Shown one piece after another: positions 1 to 6,346 of a stretch of 16,128 nt of DNA. Position numbers and translations under genes: made by a program. The DNA comes from Candidatus Nomurabacteria bacterium (GTDB lineage Bacteria > Patescibacteriota > Minisyncoccia > Phycocordibacterales > UBA9973). The stretch lies in contig CALRBJ010000010.1 in NCBI GenBank assembly GCA_943354205.1, positions 1 through 16,128 of the forward strand, given 5' to 3'. The notes beneath the pieces were generated by a model. It ran no database searches. It worked only from the letters and a program-made list of their open reading frames with translations, and was not told where the DNA came from. Each line of letters opens with the position of its first letter. The stretch's first letter is position 1.

Positions 1-1
1 A

Positions 2-94
2 GAGGCGCTTCAGCGCGCGGGGAACGCTAGTGATTACGATTTTGAAAATAGGTGCGAGTTTGGTACAATAGAGACACTTGGAAACAAGTCCTAA
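2..94 (+). CDS. possible 3' end of an upstream gene (partial)
   Basis: Frame 2 is open from the window edge to a TAA at 92-94, giving about 30 residues with a mixed, protein-like composition (DYDFENRCEFG). It would overlap the start of the next gene by 17 bases. I do not recognise the fragment. The first 30 bases are GC-rich, unlike the AT-rich stretch that follows. A second reading, frame 1, stops at TAG 28-30, so which frame is real cannot be decided from this window. Confidence 0.25.
   Translation, partial: EALQRAGNASDYDFENRCEFGTIETLGNKS
42..69 (+). promoter_or_regulatory. sigma70-type promoter with extended -10
   Basis: TTGAAA (42-47), a 16-nt spacer and TACAAT (64-69) preceded by TGG form an extended -10 promoter. 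Transcription should begin near 76-77, practically at the TTG start codon (78) of the endonuclease gene, which predicts a leaderless mRNA. Confidence 0.55.
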
Positions 95-650
95 AAACAA
101 GATAAAATCATATCTCATAGGTGTAGCTATCGGTGATGGTAATTTGTCAAATCCTAATGGTAGAGCTGTCAGACTTAGAGTGAGTTGTGATAAGAAGTAC
201 CCCAAACTTGTAGATGAGATAGAAAGAAATATAAAAATACTCCTGCCTAAAAACAAAGTTTCAAGAATAAATAGAACGGGTTGTGTCGATATATCTTGCT
301 ACTCAAATAGCTTGGAAGCTATTTTGGGTTGGAAAGCTAAAGACGGTTCCAAAGCAAAACAGTCCGCAAGAATCCCTTTGTGGATCAGAAGAAATAAAAC
401 ATATACAAAAGAATGTCTACGTGGACTTTTTCAAACTGACGGCTCAATATATTATGATCGTGGATATAAAATGTTAAATTTCACAACTATCATTCCAGAA
501 TTAGAAAAGGATGTGCGAGAATCTATATTAAAATTTGGTTTTAAATCCTATTCTAGGCGAGTAGTATTTAAAGGTAAATTTGCTTATATCATCCGTATAT
601 CAAAAAATGTGGATGAATTTATAGAAACTATCGGGCTTTGGAAAGAATGA
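78..650 (+). CDS. LAGLIDADG homing endonuclease, two-motif form
   Basis: The 190-residue product has two LAGLIDADG helices: LIGVAIGDG at residues 13-21 and CLRGLFQTDG at 113-122. The acidic residues D20 and D121 would bind the catalytic metals. Spacing of about 100 residues fits a monomeric double-motif enzyme that cuts a long DNA site. The region before motif 2 (RIPLWIRRN) resembles the linker of intron- or intein-encoded members. An in-frame stop lies at 69-71 and no ATG exists before residue 132, so TTG at 78 is the only sensible start. It sits 8 nt after a -10 box. There is no intein splice signature (no N-terminal Cys/Ser block and no C-terminal His-Asn). It therefore looks free-standing, or within an intron whose borders lie outside the window. 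It is clearly AT-richer than miaA, which suggests recent acquisition. Confidence 0.8.
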   Translation: METSPKNKIKSYLIGVAIGDGNLSNPNGRAVRLRVSCDKKYPKLVDEIERNIKILLPKNKVSRINRTGCVDISCYSNSLEAILGWKAKDGSKAKQSARIPLWIRRNKTYTKECLRGLFQTDGSIYYDRGYKMLNFTTIIPELEKDVRESILKFGFKSYSRRVVFKGKFAYIIRISKNVDEFIETIGLWKE

Positions 651-671
651 AAAAATGATAGTATTATATTT

Positions 672-1355
672 ATGATAACTGAAAAATACGCTTATTTTGT
701 ATTTGCTTTATTTTTTTTTCCTTTATGGATTTTTCTTTATTGGAAACGAAAAGACTTGAGGAAGGAAATGTTAATTGGGAGTATTTGTGTATCTTTCTGG
801 GCGCTAATATCAGAGAGGTTATTTATATATGATTACTGGACTCCTCAGTTTATTTTTGGCTCAAAATTTGGGATGGAAGATTTTATTTACGGATTTCTTG
901 CTGGGGGAATTGCCAATGTTGTATATGAAGAAATTTTCGGAATAAAACATTCAAAACGTAAAAATCGCTCACATGACTGGAGTGTTTTCTTGTTGCCAGT
1001 ATTTGGTATTAGCTTGGCTCTTTTTGTTATTTCTATGCTATTTTTTAAAATTAATACAATGTTATCAGTTCTTATCCCTATAATAATTTTAACTATTTTT
1101 ATGATTTATTTGAGAAAAGATCTACTACGCGATGCAATCATAAGCGGCATTATATTCAGTTTAATAACTTTTTTAAATTATATAATACTTATTCATTTGT
1201 TTCCTTCAATTATAGATCATTGGTATCATGGCAAGGGAATAAATTATCATTTATTTTTAGGAGTTCCAATGGGAGAAATTTATTGGGCAATAGCGCTAGG
1301 GGCAGTGGCGGGTCCATTTTATGAATTTTTTGTTGGATTAAAATATAAAAAATGA
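672..1355 (+). CDS. lycopene cyclase domain-like integral membrane protein
   Basis: The 227-residue protein is very hydrophobic, with about six membrane helices arranged as two similar halves. RKDLRKEMLIGSI (27-39) matches RKDLLRDAIISGI (148-160). YDYWTP...GMEDFIYGF (53-75) matches IDHWYH...PMGEIYWAI (181-208). This two-repeat plan, with a conserved aromatic stretch before a Pro/Gly-acidic helix start, recalls the CrtYc/CrtYd-type lycopene cyclase domain. The canonical PIEE motif is altered to GMED and PMGE. No carotenoid genes are visible, so an enzyme activity is not claimed. The last four bases overlap the miaA start (ATGA), implying co-transcription, probably from the promoter at 42-69. 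A TATTAT at 662-667 is too close to the ATG to serve it. The gene is AT-rich like the endonuclease before it. Confidence 0.55.
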   Translation: MITEKYAYFVFALFFFPLWIFLYWKRKDLRKEMLIGSICVSFWALISERLFIYDYWTPQFIFGSKFGMEDFIYGFLAGGIANVVYEEIFGIKHSKRKNRSHDWSVFLLPVFGISLALFVISMLFFKINTMLSVLIPIIILTIFMIYLRKDLLRDAIISGIIFSLITFLNYIILIHLFPSIIDHWYHGKGINYHLFLGVPMGEIYWAIALGAVAGPFYEFFVGLKYKK

Positions 1356-2263
1356 AACAAAAAATTATTGCCATCGTAGGACCGACTGCCGTCGGCAAGA
1401 GCGATTTTGCCGTGTCATTGGCAAAATCGATCGGTAGAAAAGGAATCAGAGCGGAAATTATTTCGGCTGATTCAAGGCAAGTGTATAAAGGTTTGGATAT
1501 TGGGTCCGGGAAAATCACCAAGCGCGAAATGAAAGGTATTCCCCACCATTTACTAGACATAGCTAGTCTTAAAAAACCTGCCCGAACGAATGTTCAGTCG
1601 GGCGGGGTTTTTGCTGTTTCGGATTTCATTTCTCATGCGAAGAAAGCAATTAAAGAAATTTCTGCTCGTGGAAATGTGCCCATCGTAGTTGGCGGCACCG
1701 GATTTTATATTGATACATTACTGCGTGGAATTGAAATTCCCGAAGTGCCGCCAAATGTAACCCTCCGCAAAAAACTAGAAAAGAAAAGCATAGTGGCGCT
1801 TTTCAAGATATTAAAAAAGTTAGACCCGAGGCGTGCAAAAGAAATAGATGGCAAAAATCCCGCCCGCTTGATTCGCGCGATTGAAATCGCGACAGCGCTT
1901 GGTAAAGTCCCAAAGCACCCGACTAAAGGCCGGGCAGGAAAACAAAAGTCCGATTACGATGTACTTTGGTTTGGTCTTACCGCTCCGCGAGAAATATTGA
2001 AAGAGAAAATAGAAAAGAGATTAAAAGCTCGTTTGAAAATAGGTATGTTAAGAGAAGTCAAAAATCTACATGAAAAACAAAAAATCAGCTGGAAACGCCT
2101 AGAATCCCTAGGACTAGAATATCGCTACTGCGCCCTCTGCCTGCAAAACAAACTCTCCCGCGCAGAATTCGAATCCCTCCTCGCCCTTAAAATTTACCAA
2201 TATGCCAAACGCCAAGAAACCTGGTTTAAAAGATATAAAGATATTGAGTGGATTTCAAGCTGA
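1352..2263 (+). CDS. miaA: tRNA dimethylallyltransferase MiaA
   Basis: MiaA transfers a dimethylallyl group from DMAPP to N6 of A37 in tRNAs that read UNN codons. Visible motifs are the P-loop GPTAVGKS (10-17), SADSRQVYKGLDIGSGK (38-54), GIPHHLLDI (62-70), GGTGFYIDTLLRG (114-126), the RLIRAIEI helix (172-179), GLEYRY (254-259) and the C-terminal RQETWFKR (287-294). Length (303) is normal despite extra residues at 74-87, encoded by an AT-flanked GC-rich palindrome, and at about 188-196, encoded by a shortened relative of it. Both lie in regions where the family varies: after HHLLDI and after the RAIEI helix. The start overlaps the preceding stop by ATGA and has no Shine-Dalgarno sequence. The tRNA-Trp and tRNA-Tyr genes next door encode typical substrates. 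Confidence 0.95.
   Translation: MKQKIIAIVGPTAVGKSDFAVSLAKSIGRKGIRAEIISADSRQVYKGLDIGSGKITKREMKGIPHHLLDIASLKKPARTNVQSGGVFAVSDFISHAKKAIKEISARGNVPIVVGGTGFYIDTLLRGIEIPEVPPNVTLRKKLEKKSIVALFKILKKLDPRRAKEIDGKNPARLIRAIEIATALGKVPKHPTKGRAGKQKSDYDVLWFGLTAPREILKEKIEKRLKARLKIGMLREVKNLHEKQKISWKRLESLGLEYRYCALCLQNKLSRAEFESLLALKIYQYAKRQETWFKRYKDIEWISS
1571..1612. repeat. palindromic element inserted in frame in miaA
   Basis: The left arm (1571-1585) and right arm (1598-1612) form a stem of about 14 bp (AAAAACC-TGCCCGA against its complement, one G bulged) around a 12-nt loop. The arms end in A5/T5 tracts, so it looks like an intrinsic terminator on both strands, yet it sits within an open reading frame. It encodes MiaA residues 74-87, which the family usually lacks. 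A shortened relative in reverse orientation lies at 1915-1938. Confidence 0.6.
1915..1938. repeat. degenerate second copy of the miaA palindrome
   Basis: CCCGACTAAA followed by CCGGGCAGG matches the reverse complement of the 1571-1612 element (CCCGACTGAA...TTCGGGCAGG), with the loop side shortened. It encodes residues about 188-196 (KHPTKGRAG) in a variable linker. Only a short stem remains. Confidence 0.4.
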
Positions 2264-2271
2264 TTTTCTGC

Positions 2272-2277
2272 TATAAA
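2272..2277 (+). promoter_or_regulatory. candidate -10 box for tRNA-Trp
   Basis: TATAAA lies 17 nt before the mature 5' end of tRNA-Trp, just after the miaA stop. It is inside the small palindrome GCTATAAATAGC. No good -35 hexamer is seen at normal spacing, so read-through from miaA is the alternative. Confidence 0.3.
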
Positions 2278-2294
2278 TAGCAAGTTATTTTCTT

Positions 2295-2365
2295 GGGCGA
2301 TTAGTTTAGTGGTAGAACAACGGTCTCCAAAACCGTTGGCGGAAGTTCGATTCTTCCATCGCCCG
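2295..2365 (+). tRNA. tRNA-Trp (CCA anticodon)
   Basis: Acceptor arms GGGCGAT/ATCGCCC pair fully. The anticodon arm ACGGT-CTCCAAA-ACCGT gives anticodon CCA (tryptophan), and the T arm is GGAAG-TTCGATT-CTTCC. Discriminator G is at 2365. The 3' CCA is not encoded and must be added enzymatically. The AAA after the anticodon provides A37, a MiaA target in tRNAs reading UNN codons. Confidence 0.95.
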
Positions 2366-2379
2366 CAAAAAGCAAATAG

Positions 2380-2413
2380 AATCAAAAAATCCCCTTGAGG
2401 GGATTTTTTGATT
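2380..2413. terminator. symmetric bidirectional terminator, tRNA-Trp / rpmG
   Basis: A perfect 15-bp inverted repeat (AATCAAAAAATCCCC, loop TTGA, then its complement) has a GC core flanked by A6/T6. It can stop transcripts from both sides: tRNA-Trp on the plus strand and rpmG on the minus strand. It overlaps the rpmG stop codon by two bases. Confidence 0.9.
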
Positions 2414-2576
2414 AGCCGGTGATTTTGGCTTCTTTGTGCTTGGTCTTTTTCTTGCAGGTTTTGCAATATTTCAAAAGCTCCAACTTTTTCAAGACGGTTT
2501 TCTTGTTCTTTTTTGTATAGTAATTGGCGTTCTTGCAAACACCGCATTTCAGCCTTAAAAGCTTATCTTGTGACAT
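2412..2576 (-). CDS. rpmG: 50S ribosomal protein L33
   Basis: A 54-residue basic protein begins MSQDKLLRLKCGVC and ends HKEAKITG. It has the four-cysteine zinc ribbon of the Cys-containing L33 form: CGVC near residue 11 and CKTC near residue 39, separated by the typical NYYTKKNKK strand and LELLKYC. It is a component of the large ribosomal subunit near the E site. It starts at ATG 2576-2574. The -10 box (2586-2591) lies only 9 nt upstream and no Shine-Dalgarno sequence is present, so the mRNA is predicted to be leaderless or nearly so. It lies downstream of tRNA-Tyr on the same strand, could also be read from there, and converges on tRNA-Trp. Confidence 0.93.
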   Translation of the reverse strand: MSQDKLLRLKCGVCKNANYYTKKNKKTVLKKLELLKYCKTCKKKTKHKEAKITG

Positions 2577-2585
2577 AGTTCGTAT

Positions 2586-2614
2586 ATATTAGCCTATATC
2601 CAGCTTTAAATCAA
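2586..2614 (-). promoter_or_regulatory. promoter of rpmG
   Basis: On the minus strand, TTGATT (2609-2614), a 17-nt spacer and TAATAT (2586-2591) are followed by 9 nt and then the rpmG ATG. The -35 sequence and spacing are the same as at 13088-13116. Confidence 0.65.
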
Positions 2615-2655
2615 GAGGGTGCTCCCATTCAAAGAGGACTTTTGCTCTGGTGCTG

Positions 2656-2738
2656 TGCGCCGGGTTGGATTCGAACCAACGAAGCCCGAAGGCGACAGAT
2701 TTACAGTCTGTTGTGATAGACCACTCCACCACCGACGC
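2656..2738 (-). tRNA. tRNA-Tyr (GTA anticodon)
   Basis: This is a class II tRNA with acceptor arms GCGTCGG/CCGGCGC (one G-U pair) and anticodon arm ACAGA-CTGTAAA-TCTGT giving GTA. It has a long variable arm (CGCCTTCGGGCTTCG), as expected for bacterial tRNA-Tyr, and T arm TTGGTTCGAATCCAA. The discriminator is A and no CCA is encoded. Confidence 0.95.
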
Positions 2739-2741
2739 TTT

Positions 2742-2759
2742 TTGCGACAATGGTCGCAA
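2742..2759 (-). other. hairpin in the tRNA-Tyr 5' leader
   Basis: TTGCGAC, a 4-nt loop and GTCGCAA form a perfect 7-bp stem that ends 3 nt before the mature tRNA-Tyr 5' end. It lies within the precursor transcript. No U tract follows it on the minus strand, so it is not an ordinary terminator for clpB. It may affect 5' processing. Confidence 0.5.
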
Positions 2760-2766
2760 CAGAAAC

Positions 2767-2794
2767 ATTATACATATTTTGGGTTGAAACTCAA
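2767..2794 (-). promoter_or_regulatory. promoter of tRNA-Tyr
   Basis: TTGAGT (2789-2794), a 16-nt spacer and TATAAT (2767-2772) lie on the minus strand, immediately after the clpB stop. Transcription would start near 2760 and include the leader hairpin before the tRNA. Confidence 0.65.
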
Positions 2795-2797
2795 TTT

Positions 2798-5482
2798 TTA
2801 GACAGTTGCCTTTGACTTCATCTTCATCCCCTTGTGAGCGCGGGCGGCGCGTTTGGTTTCGATGACGAGTTCGGTACCTTTCATAGACACGGTCACGATG
2901 TCGCCCTTTCTAGCCCCACTGCCGATGATGTGAGTGGCGACCGGATTTAATATTTTTGTTTGTATGAGGCGATTGAGCGGTCGGGCGCCGTATTCCGGAT
3001 TATAGCCCTCCTTTGCCAGATACGAGAGAGCATCGTCAGAAATTTCAAGAGTAATATTTTTGGCAGCCAAGCGCTCGCGCACCATAGCTACGCGCAGATT
3101 TACGATTTGTTTTATGGCTTCCGGTGTGAGTATATCGAAGACGATAATTTCATCGAGGCGGTTCAAGAATTCCGGGCGGAAATAATCTTTCATCGACTCC
3201 ATCACTTTGTCTTTGGTTTGCACATAGGCATCTTTTGCAGAGTTGTTCGAGAATCCAAGCGATTCCATCTTTTCGATAAATTCACTGCCGATATTTGAAG
3301 TCATTATGATGACAGTATTTTTGAAATTCACCACCCTACCCTTGCCGTCGGTCAAACGCCCGTCGTCGAGCACTTGCAAAAGCAAGTTGAAAACTTCCGG
3401 ATGCGCTTTTTCTATTTCGTCGAAAAGTATCACGGAGTATGGCCTATGGCGAACAGTTTCAGAAAGCTGCCCACTCTCTTCATAGCCCACATAACCTGGT
3501 GGCGATCCGATCAGTTTAGACACGCTGTGGCGCTCCATATACTCGCTCATATCGACGCGAATGAGAGCTTTGTCATCGTTAAAGAGGAATTCTGATAAAG
3601 CTTTAGTCAGTTCGGTCTTGCCCACGCCAGTAGGACCGAGGAAAATGAATGAGCCGATAGGGCGGTTGGGGTCGCTAATGCCGGCGCGTGAACGGCGAAT
3701 AGTCTCGGCGATTTTATGAATCGCTTCATTTTGTCCGACCACCCTTTTCTCAAGCTCACTCTCCATGCGCGCTAGTTTGGCGCGCTCCTCTTCCATCATG
3801 CGTGAGAGCGGTATGCCCGTCCAGCGAGCGACCACGGAAGCGATATCTTCTTCGGTAATTTCTTCTTTCAAAATTTTGCGAGATTTTTGCAATTTTTTGA
3901 GCTTGGCCGCTTTAGTGTCTAATTCTTTATTCAAATTTGGAATGCGTCCGTAGCGGATCTCGGCCGCTCGGCCCAGGTCGCCGCGCATTTGAGCTGAATC
4001 TTCCTCTATGCGCAAGCTCTCTAGCTCTTTTTTAATCGCGCGAATCTCGGTGACCACTTCTTTTTCATTGACCCACTTCATTTCTATTTCACGAGTTTTG
4101 GCTTTCAAATCGGCAATTTCTTTTTCTATTATTTTTGTGCGAGCCTTGGCATCGCGAGAGTCGATGCTCTCACTCTCGGCATCTTTTTTGAGCGCTTCTT
4201 TTTCTATTTCCAAACGCATGACTTTGCGATGAGTTTCTTCGAGTATTGGCGGTTTGTTTTCTAGCGCAATGCGGAGTGACGAAGAAGCCTCGTCGATCAG
4301 GTCTACCGCTTTGTCGGGCAAGAATCTGTTTGTGATGTATCGTACTGAAAGGGTGACTGCAGAGACTATGGCATCGTCAGTAATGCGCACACCATGGTGC
4401 AATTCATATTTTTCTTTTAGTCCGCGTAGTATGGCGATGGCGTCCTCCGTATTCGGCTCATCCACATACACCGGTTGAAACCTTCGAGCCAGCGCCGGAT
4501 CTTTTTCGATGTGTCGCTGATATTCTTTTACTGTAGTCGCGCCTATAGCGCGAAGCTCTCCGCGAGAAAGAGCGGGTTTGAGCATGTTTGCAGCATCAGC
4601 CGAGCCTTCAGAAGCGCCTGCGCCTACAATGGTGTGGATTTCATCGATAAATAAAATTATCTTTCCATTCGAGCGTTCTATTTCTTTCATGATGCCCTTC
4701 AAGCGCTCTTCGAACTCTCCGCGATATTTTGTGCCAGCGATCAGCGAGCCCAAATCGAGCGACACTATCTCGCGATCCTTCAAACTCTCTGGCACGTCGC
4801 CTTTTGCAATTCGTATGGCCAAGCCTTCCACTACCGCGGTCTTGCCAGTACCCGGCTCGCCGATCAGTATTGGATTGTTTTTTGTCCTGCGCGAAAGTAT
4901 CTGCATGATGCGCATGATTTCAGTGTCGCGACCGATGACCGGATCGAGCTTGTCCTCGCGGGCATAGGTGGTTAGATTTCTAGTATATTTAGAAAGTATG
5001 CGTAGTTTTTTCGGAGCAGAAACATCGGTAATATTTTGCGTGCGAAATTCTTCGATTATTTTCAAAACCGGATCTTTAGTAATTCTAAATCTTGCCAGCA
5101 CTTCGCGCGCGCTCGATGGCACATCTAAAATAGCGAGAAATATATGTTCGATGCCAGCGTATTCTTCTTTCATTCCTTGAGCAAATTTCAAAGAACCTTC
5201 GAGTACTTGGCCAAAGTCTGGGGTGAGGTATATTTGGTACGAAGGCGAAGCTGTGCGACCAGATTCGTATCCTTCGAGCATTTCTATGACCGCATCGGTC
5301 AGAAGCATCACATCTATCTCCATGCGCTCGAGTATTTGGATAACGATAGATTCTTCTTGGAGAAGAATAGTCGCAAGCATGTGCATAGAGCTCACATGGT
5401 TTTGCCCGCGCTCGATAGCCAGCTCGTGAGCTTTTTTTAAGGCTTCCTTTGCTTTAGTTGTAAATTGACCTATTGGTGGCAT
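2798..5482 (-). CDS. clpB: Hsp100 ATPase, ClpB-type (ClpB/ClpC family)
   Basis: This 894-residue AAA+ unfoldase would thread aggregated or tagged proteins through a hexameric ring. It has an N-terminal double Clp-N domain (1-150). The first ATPase domain has Walker A GEPGTGKT (208-215) and Walker B ILFIDEI (276-282). A long coiled-coil middle domain (about 410-540) includes AEIRYGRIPNLNKEL. The second ATPase domain has GPTGVGKT (616-623), VDMSEYMERHSVSKLIGSPP (643-662) and VILFDEI (684-690), followed by the C-terminal D2-small domain. The full-length middle domain is characteristic of ClpB disaggregases. However, SLGF at 741-744 sits where ClpC/ClpA proteins carry the ClpP-docking loop, so the partner is uncertain. 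The start is ATG at 5480-5482, 7 nt after a perfect TATAAT. The HtrA-like gene lies just upstream on the same strand. No terminator is seen before tRNA-Tyr. Confidence 0.93.
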   Translation of the reverse strand: MPPIGQFTTKAKEALKKAHELAIERGQNHVSSMHMLATILLQEESIVIQILERMEIDVMLLTDAVIEMLEGYESGRTASPSYQIYLTPDFGQVLEGSLKFAQGMKEEYAGIEHIFLAILDVPSSAREVLARFRITKDPVLKIIEEFRTQNITDVSAPKKLRILSKYTRNLTTYAREDKLDPVIGRDTEIMRIMQILSRRTKNNPILIGEPGTGKTAVVEGLAIRIAKGDVPESLKDREIVSLDLGSLIAGTKYRGEFEERLKGIMKEIERSNGKIILFIDEIHTIVGAGASEGSADAANMLKPALSRGELRAIGATTVKEYQRHIEKDPALARRFQPVYVDEPNTEDAIAILRGLKEKYELHHGVRITDDAIVSAVTLSVRYITNRFLPDKAVDLIDEASSSLRIALENKPPILEETHRKVMRLEIEKEALKKDAESESIDSRDAKARTKIIEKEIADLKAKTREIEMKWVNEKEVVTEIRAIKKELESLRIEEDSAQMRGDLGRAAEIRYGRIPNLNKELDTKAAKLKKLQKSRKILKEEITEEDIASVVARWTGIPLSRMMEEERAKLARMESELEKRVVGQNEAIHKIAETIRRSRAGISDPNRPIGSFIFLGPTGVGKTELTKALSEFLFNDDKALIRVDMSEYMERHSVSKLIGSPPGYVGYEESGQLSETVRHRPYSVILFDEIEKAHPEVFNLLLQVLDDGRLTDGKGRVVNFKNTVIIMTSNIGSEFIEKMESLGFSNNSAKDAYVQTKDKVMESMKDYFRPEFLNRLDEIIVFDILTPEAIKQIVNLRVAMVRERLAAKNITLEISDDALSYLAKEGYNPEYGARPLNRLIQTKILNPVATHIIGSGARKGDIVTVSMKGTELVIETKRAARAHKGMKMKSKATV

Positions 5483-5489
5483 ATTTAAA

Positions 5490-5495
5490 ATTATA
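5490..5495 (-). promoter_or_regulatory. -10 box of clpB
   Basis: A consensus TATAAT on the minus strand overlaps the stop codon of the HtrA-like gene and ends 7 nt before the clpB ATG. I see no good -35 hexamer at 16-18 nt. Expected transcription would start at or next to the ATG. No CIRCE-type or HrcA inverted repeat is seen. Confidence 0.5.
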
Positions 5496-6339
5496 CTTTA
5501 ACACTTGGTGACGAGGGTTTGACCAATGCTTCTATCATAAACTCTGTGGGTACGACGCTCGCCCCAGCATCAGTTTCTATCATCACGCCGATGATTTGTC
5601 CATCGAGATTTATCACTGGCACTCCTGAAAATGAGGATGTCGTTTTAAGTGTAGTACCGATTTCAGAAAATACAGACTTTGGCGGATTTTTAGGATCTGT
5701 GGCATCGCTCTTTGGAAGCGAGGTGATTATCCCCCGCGACACATCGGTACCCTTGTTCGAAGTAGCGAGCACTGTCTGCCCGAGCTTTAGAGAATTCGAA
5801 TCACCAAGAGTTCCAAACTTAAACGCTTTCACTTTTATATTTGCGCCAGTCGGGAGGTTTGCTTTCAAGACGGAAAATCCATGATCATCTTTTTTTACAA
5901 AGTCGGCGGTAAATACTCCGTCGGGAGTTTCGATAGAATAGTTGCCTTTATCGGAAACTACGGAAGAAGGCGTAATCAAAAATCCATCGGCCGAGACCAA
6001 AAATCCGTAGCCGATTGTGGCCATACTAGTCGCCGCTAGAGCATTTGCAGTGAGGTCGGCAGAAGGAATTCTTATCGGCACGATGATGCCGCTGTTTTTT
6101 GCCAGCGCATCTACTACCAAATCCTCTTCTTTCACGATGACTGTCTCTGGTGTTTTGCCAGTATCAGGCACGACTGTTTCGATAGTCTTTTGGATGACAC
6201 GGTTTATGGTCTGGGTGACCCCGACTGGAGCCTGCTCCATAAGGGTCACCGTGGTGATGCCGGTCGCGATAGAGGTGACAAAGGTAATAAGCAAACACAG
6301 CATGACTATTTGGGTTTTGCTCAAATCTTCGATCTTCAT
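5491..6339 (-). CDS. membrane-anchored HtrA-like protein, probable pseudoprotease
   Basis: The 282-residue protein has one N-terminal membrane anchor (about 10-34) and a trypsin/HtrA-type double barrel outside the membrane. Fold landmarks of HtrA/DegP are clear: GYGFLVSADGFLIT (110-123), LGDSNSLKLGQTVLA (178-192), GIITS (203-207) and the DGQIIGV strand (246-252). The catalytic positions differ. The TNNHVV motif reads TPSSVV, with Ser126 in the His place. DLAVLK reads GFSVLK, with Gly154 in the Asp place. GNSGGP reads SFSGVP, with Ser238 kept. Hydrolysis by the normal triad is therefore unlikely, and a binding or scaffold role is inferred. There is no PDZ domain. A promoter ends 7 nt before the ATG. 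The stop lies 8 nt before clpB, suggesting a shared envelope and protein-quality role. Confidence 0.75.
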   Translation of the reverse strand: MKIEDLSKTQIVMLCLLITFVTSIATGITTVTLMEQAPVGVTQTINRVIQKTIETVVPDTGKTPETVIVKEEDLVVDALAKNSGIIVPIRIPSADLTANALAATSMATIGYGFLVSADGFLITPSSVVSDKGNYSIETPDGVFTADFVKKDDHGFSVLKANLPTGANIKVKAFKFGTLGDSNSLKLGQTVLATSNKGTDVSRGIITSLPKSDATDPKNPPKSVFSEIGTTLKTTSSFSGVPVINLDGQIIGVMIETDAGASVVPTEFMIEALVKPSSPSVKV

Positions 6340-6346
6340 ACCTTAA

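Noticed and set aside
78..650. Intein rather than free-standing endonuclease
   Set aside because: No N-terminal Cys/Ser splice block and no C-terminal His-Asn motif are present, and stops bound the frame on both sides.
1210..1560. 116-residue minus-strand open frame opposite the 672 gene and miaA
   Set aside because: It runs through the MiaA P-loop region in antisense and crosses the ATGA junction of two genuine genes.
2194..2547. 117-residue minus-strand frame over tRNA-Trp and rpmG
   Set aside because: It overlaps tRNA-Trp and a different frame of rpmG. The L33 frame has the four-cysteine zinc ribbon and a promoter.
4578..4967. 129-residue plus-strand open frame opposite clpB
   Set aside because: It is antisense to conserved clpB codons for the first ATPase domain; the composition (Ser/Ile/Phe-rich) is that of a mirror frame, and no promoter or known motif is present. 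The same holds for the other plus-strand frames between 2960 and 5440.
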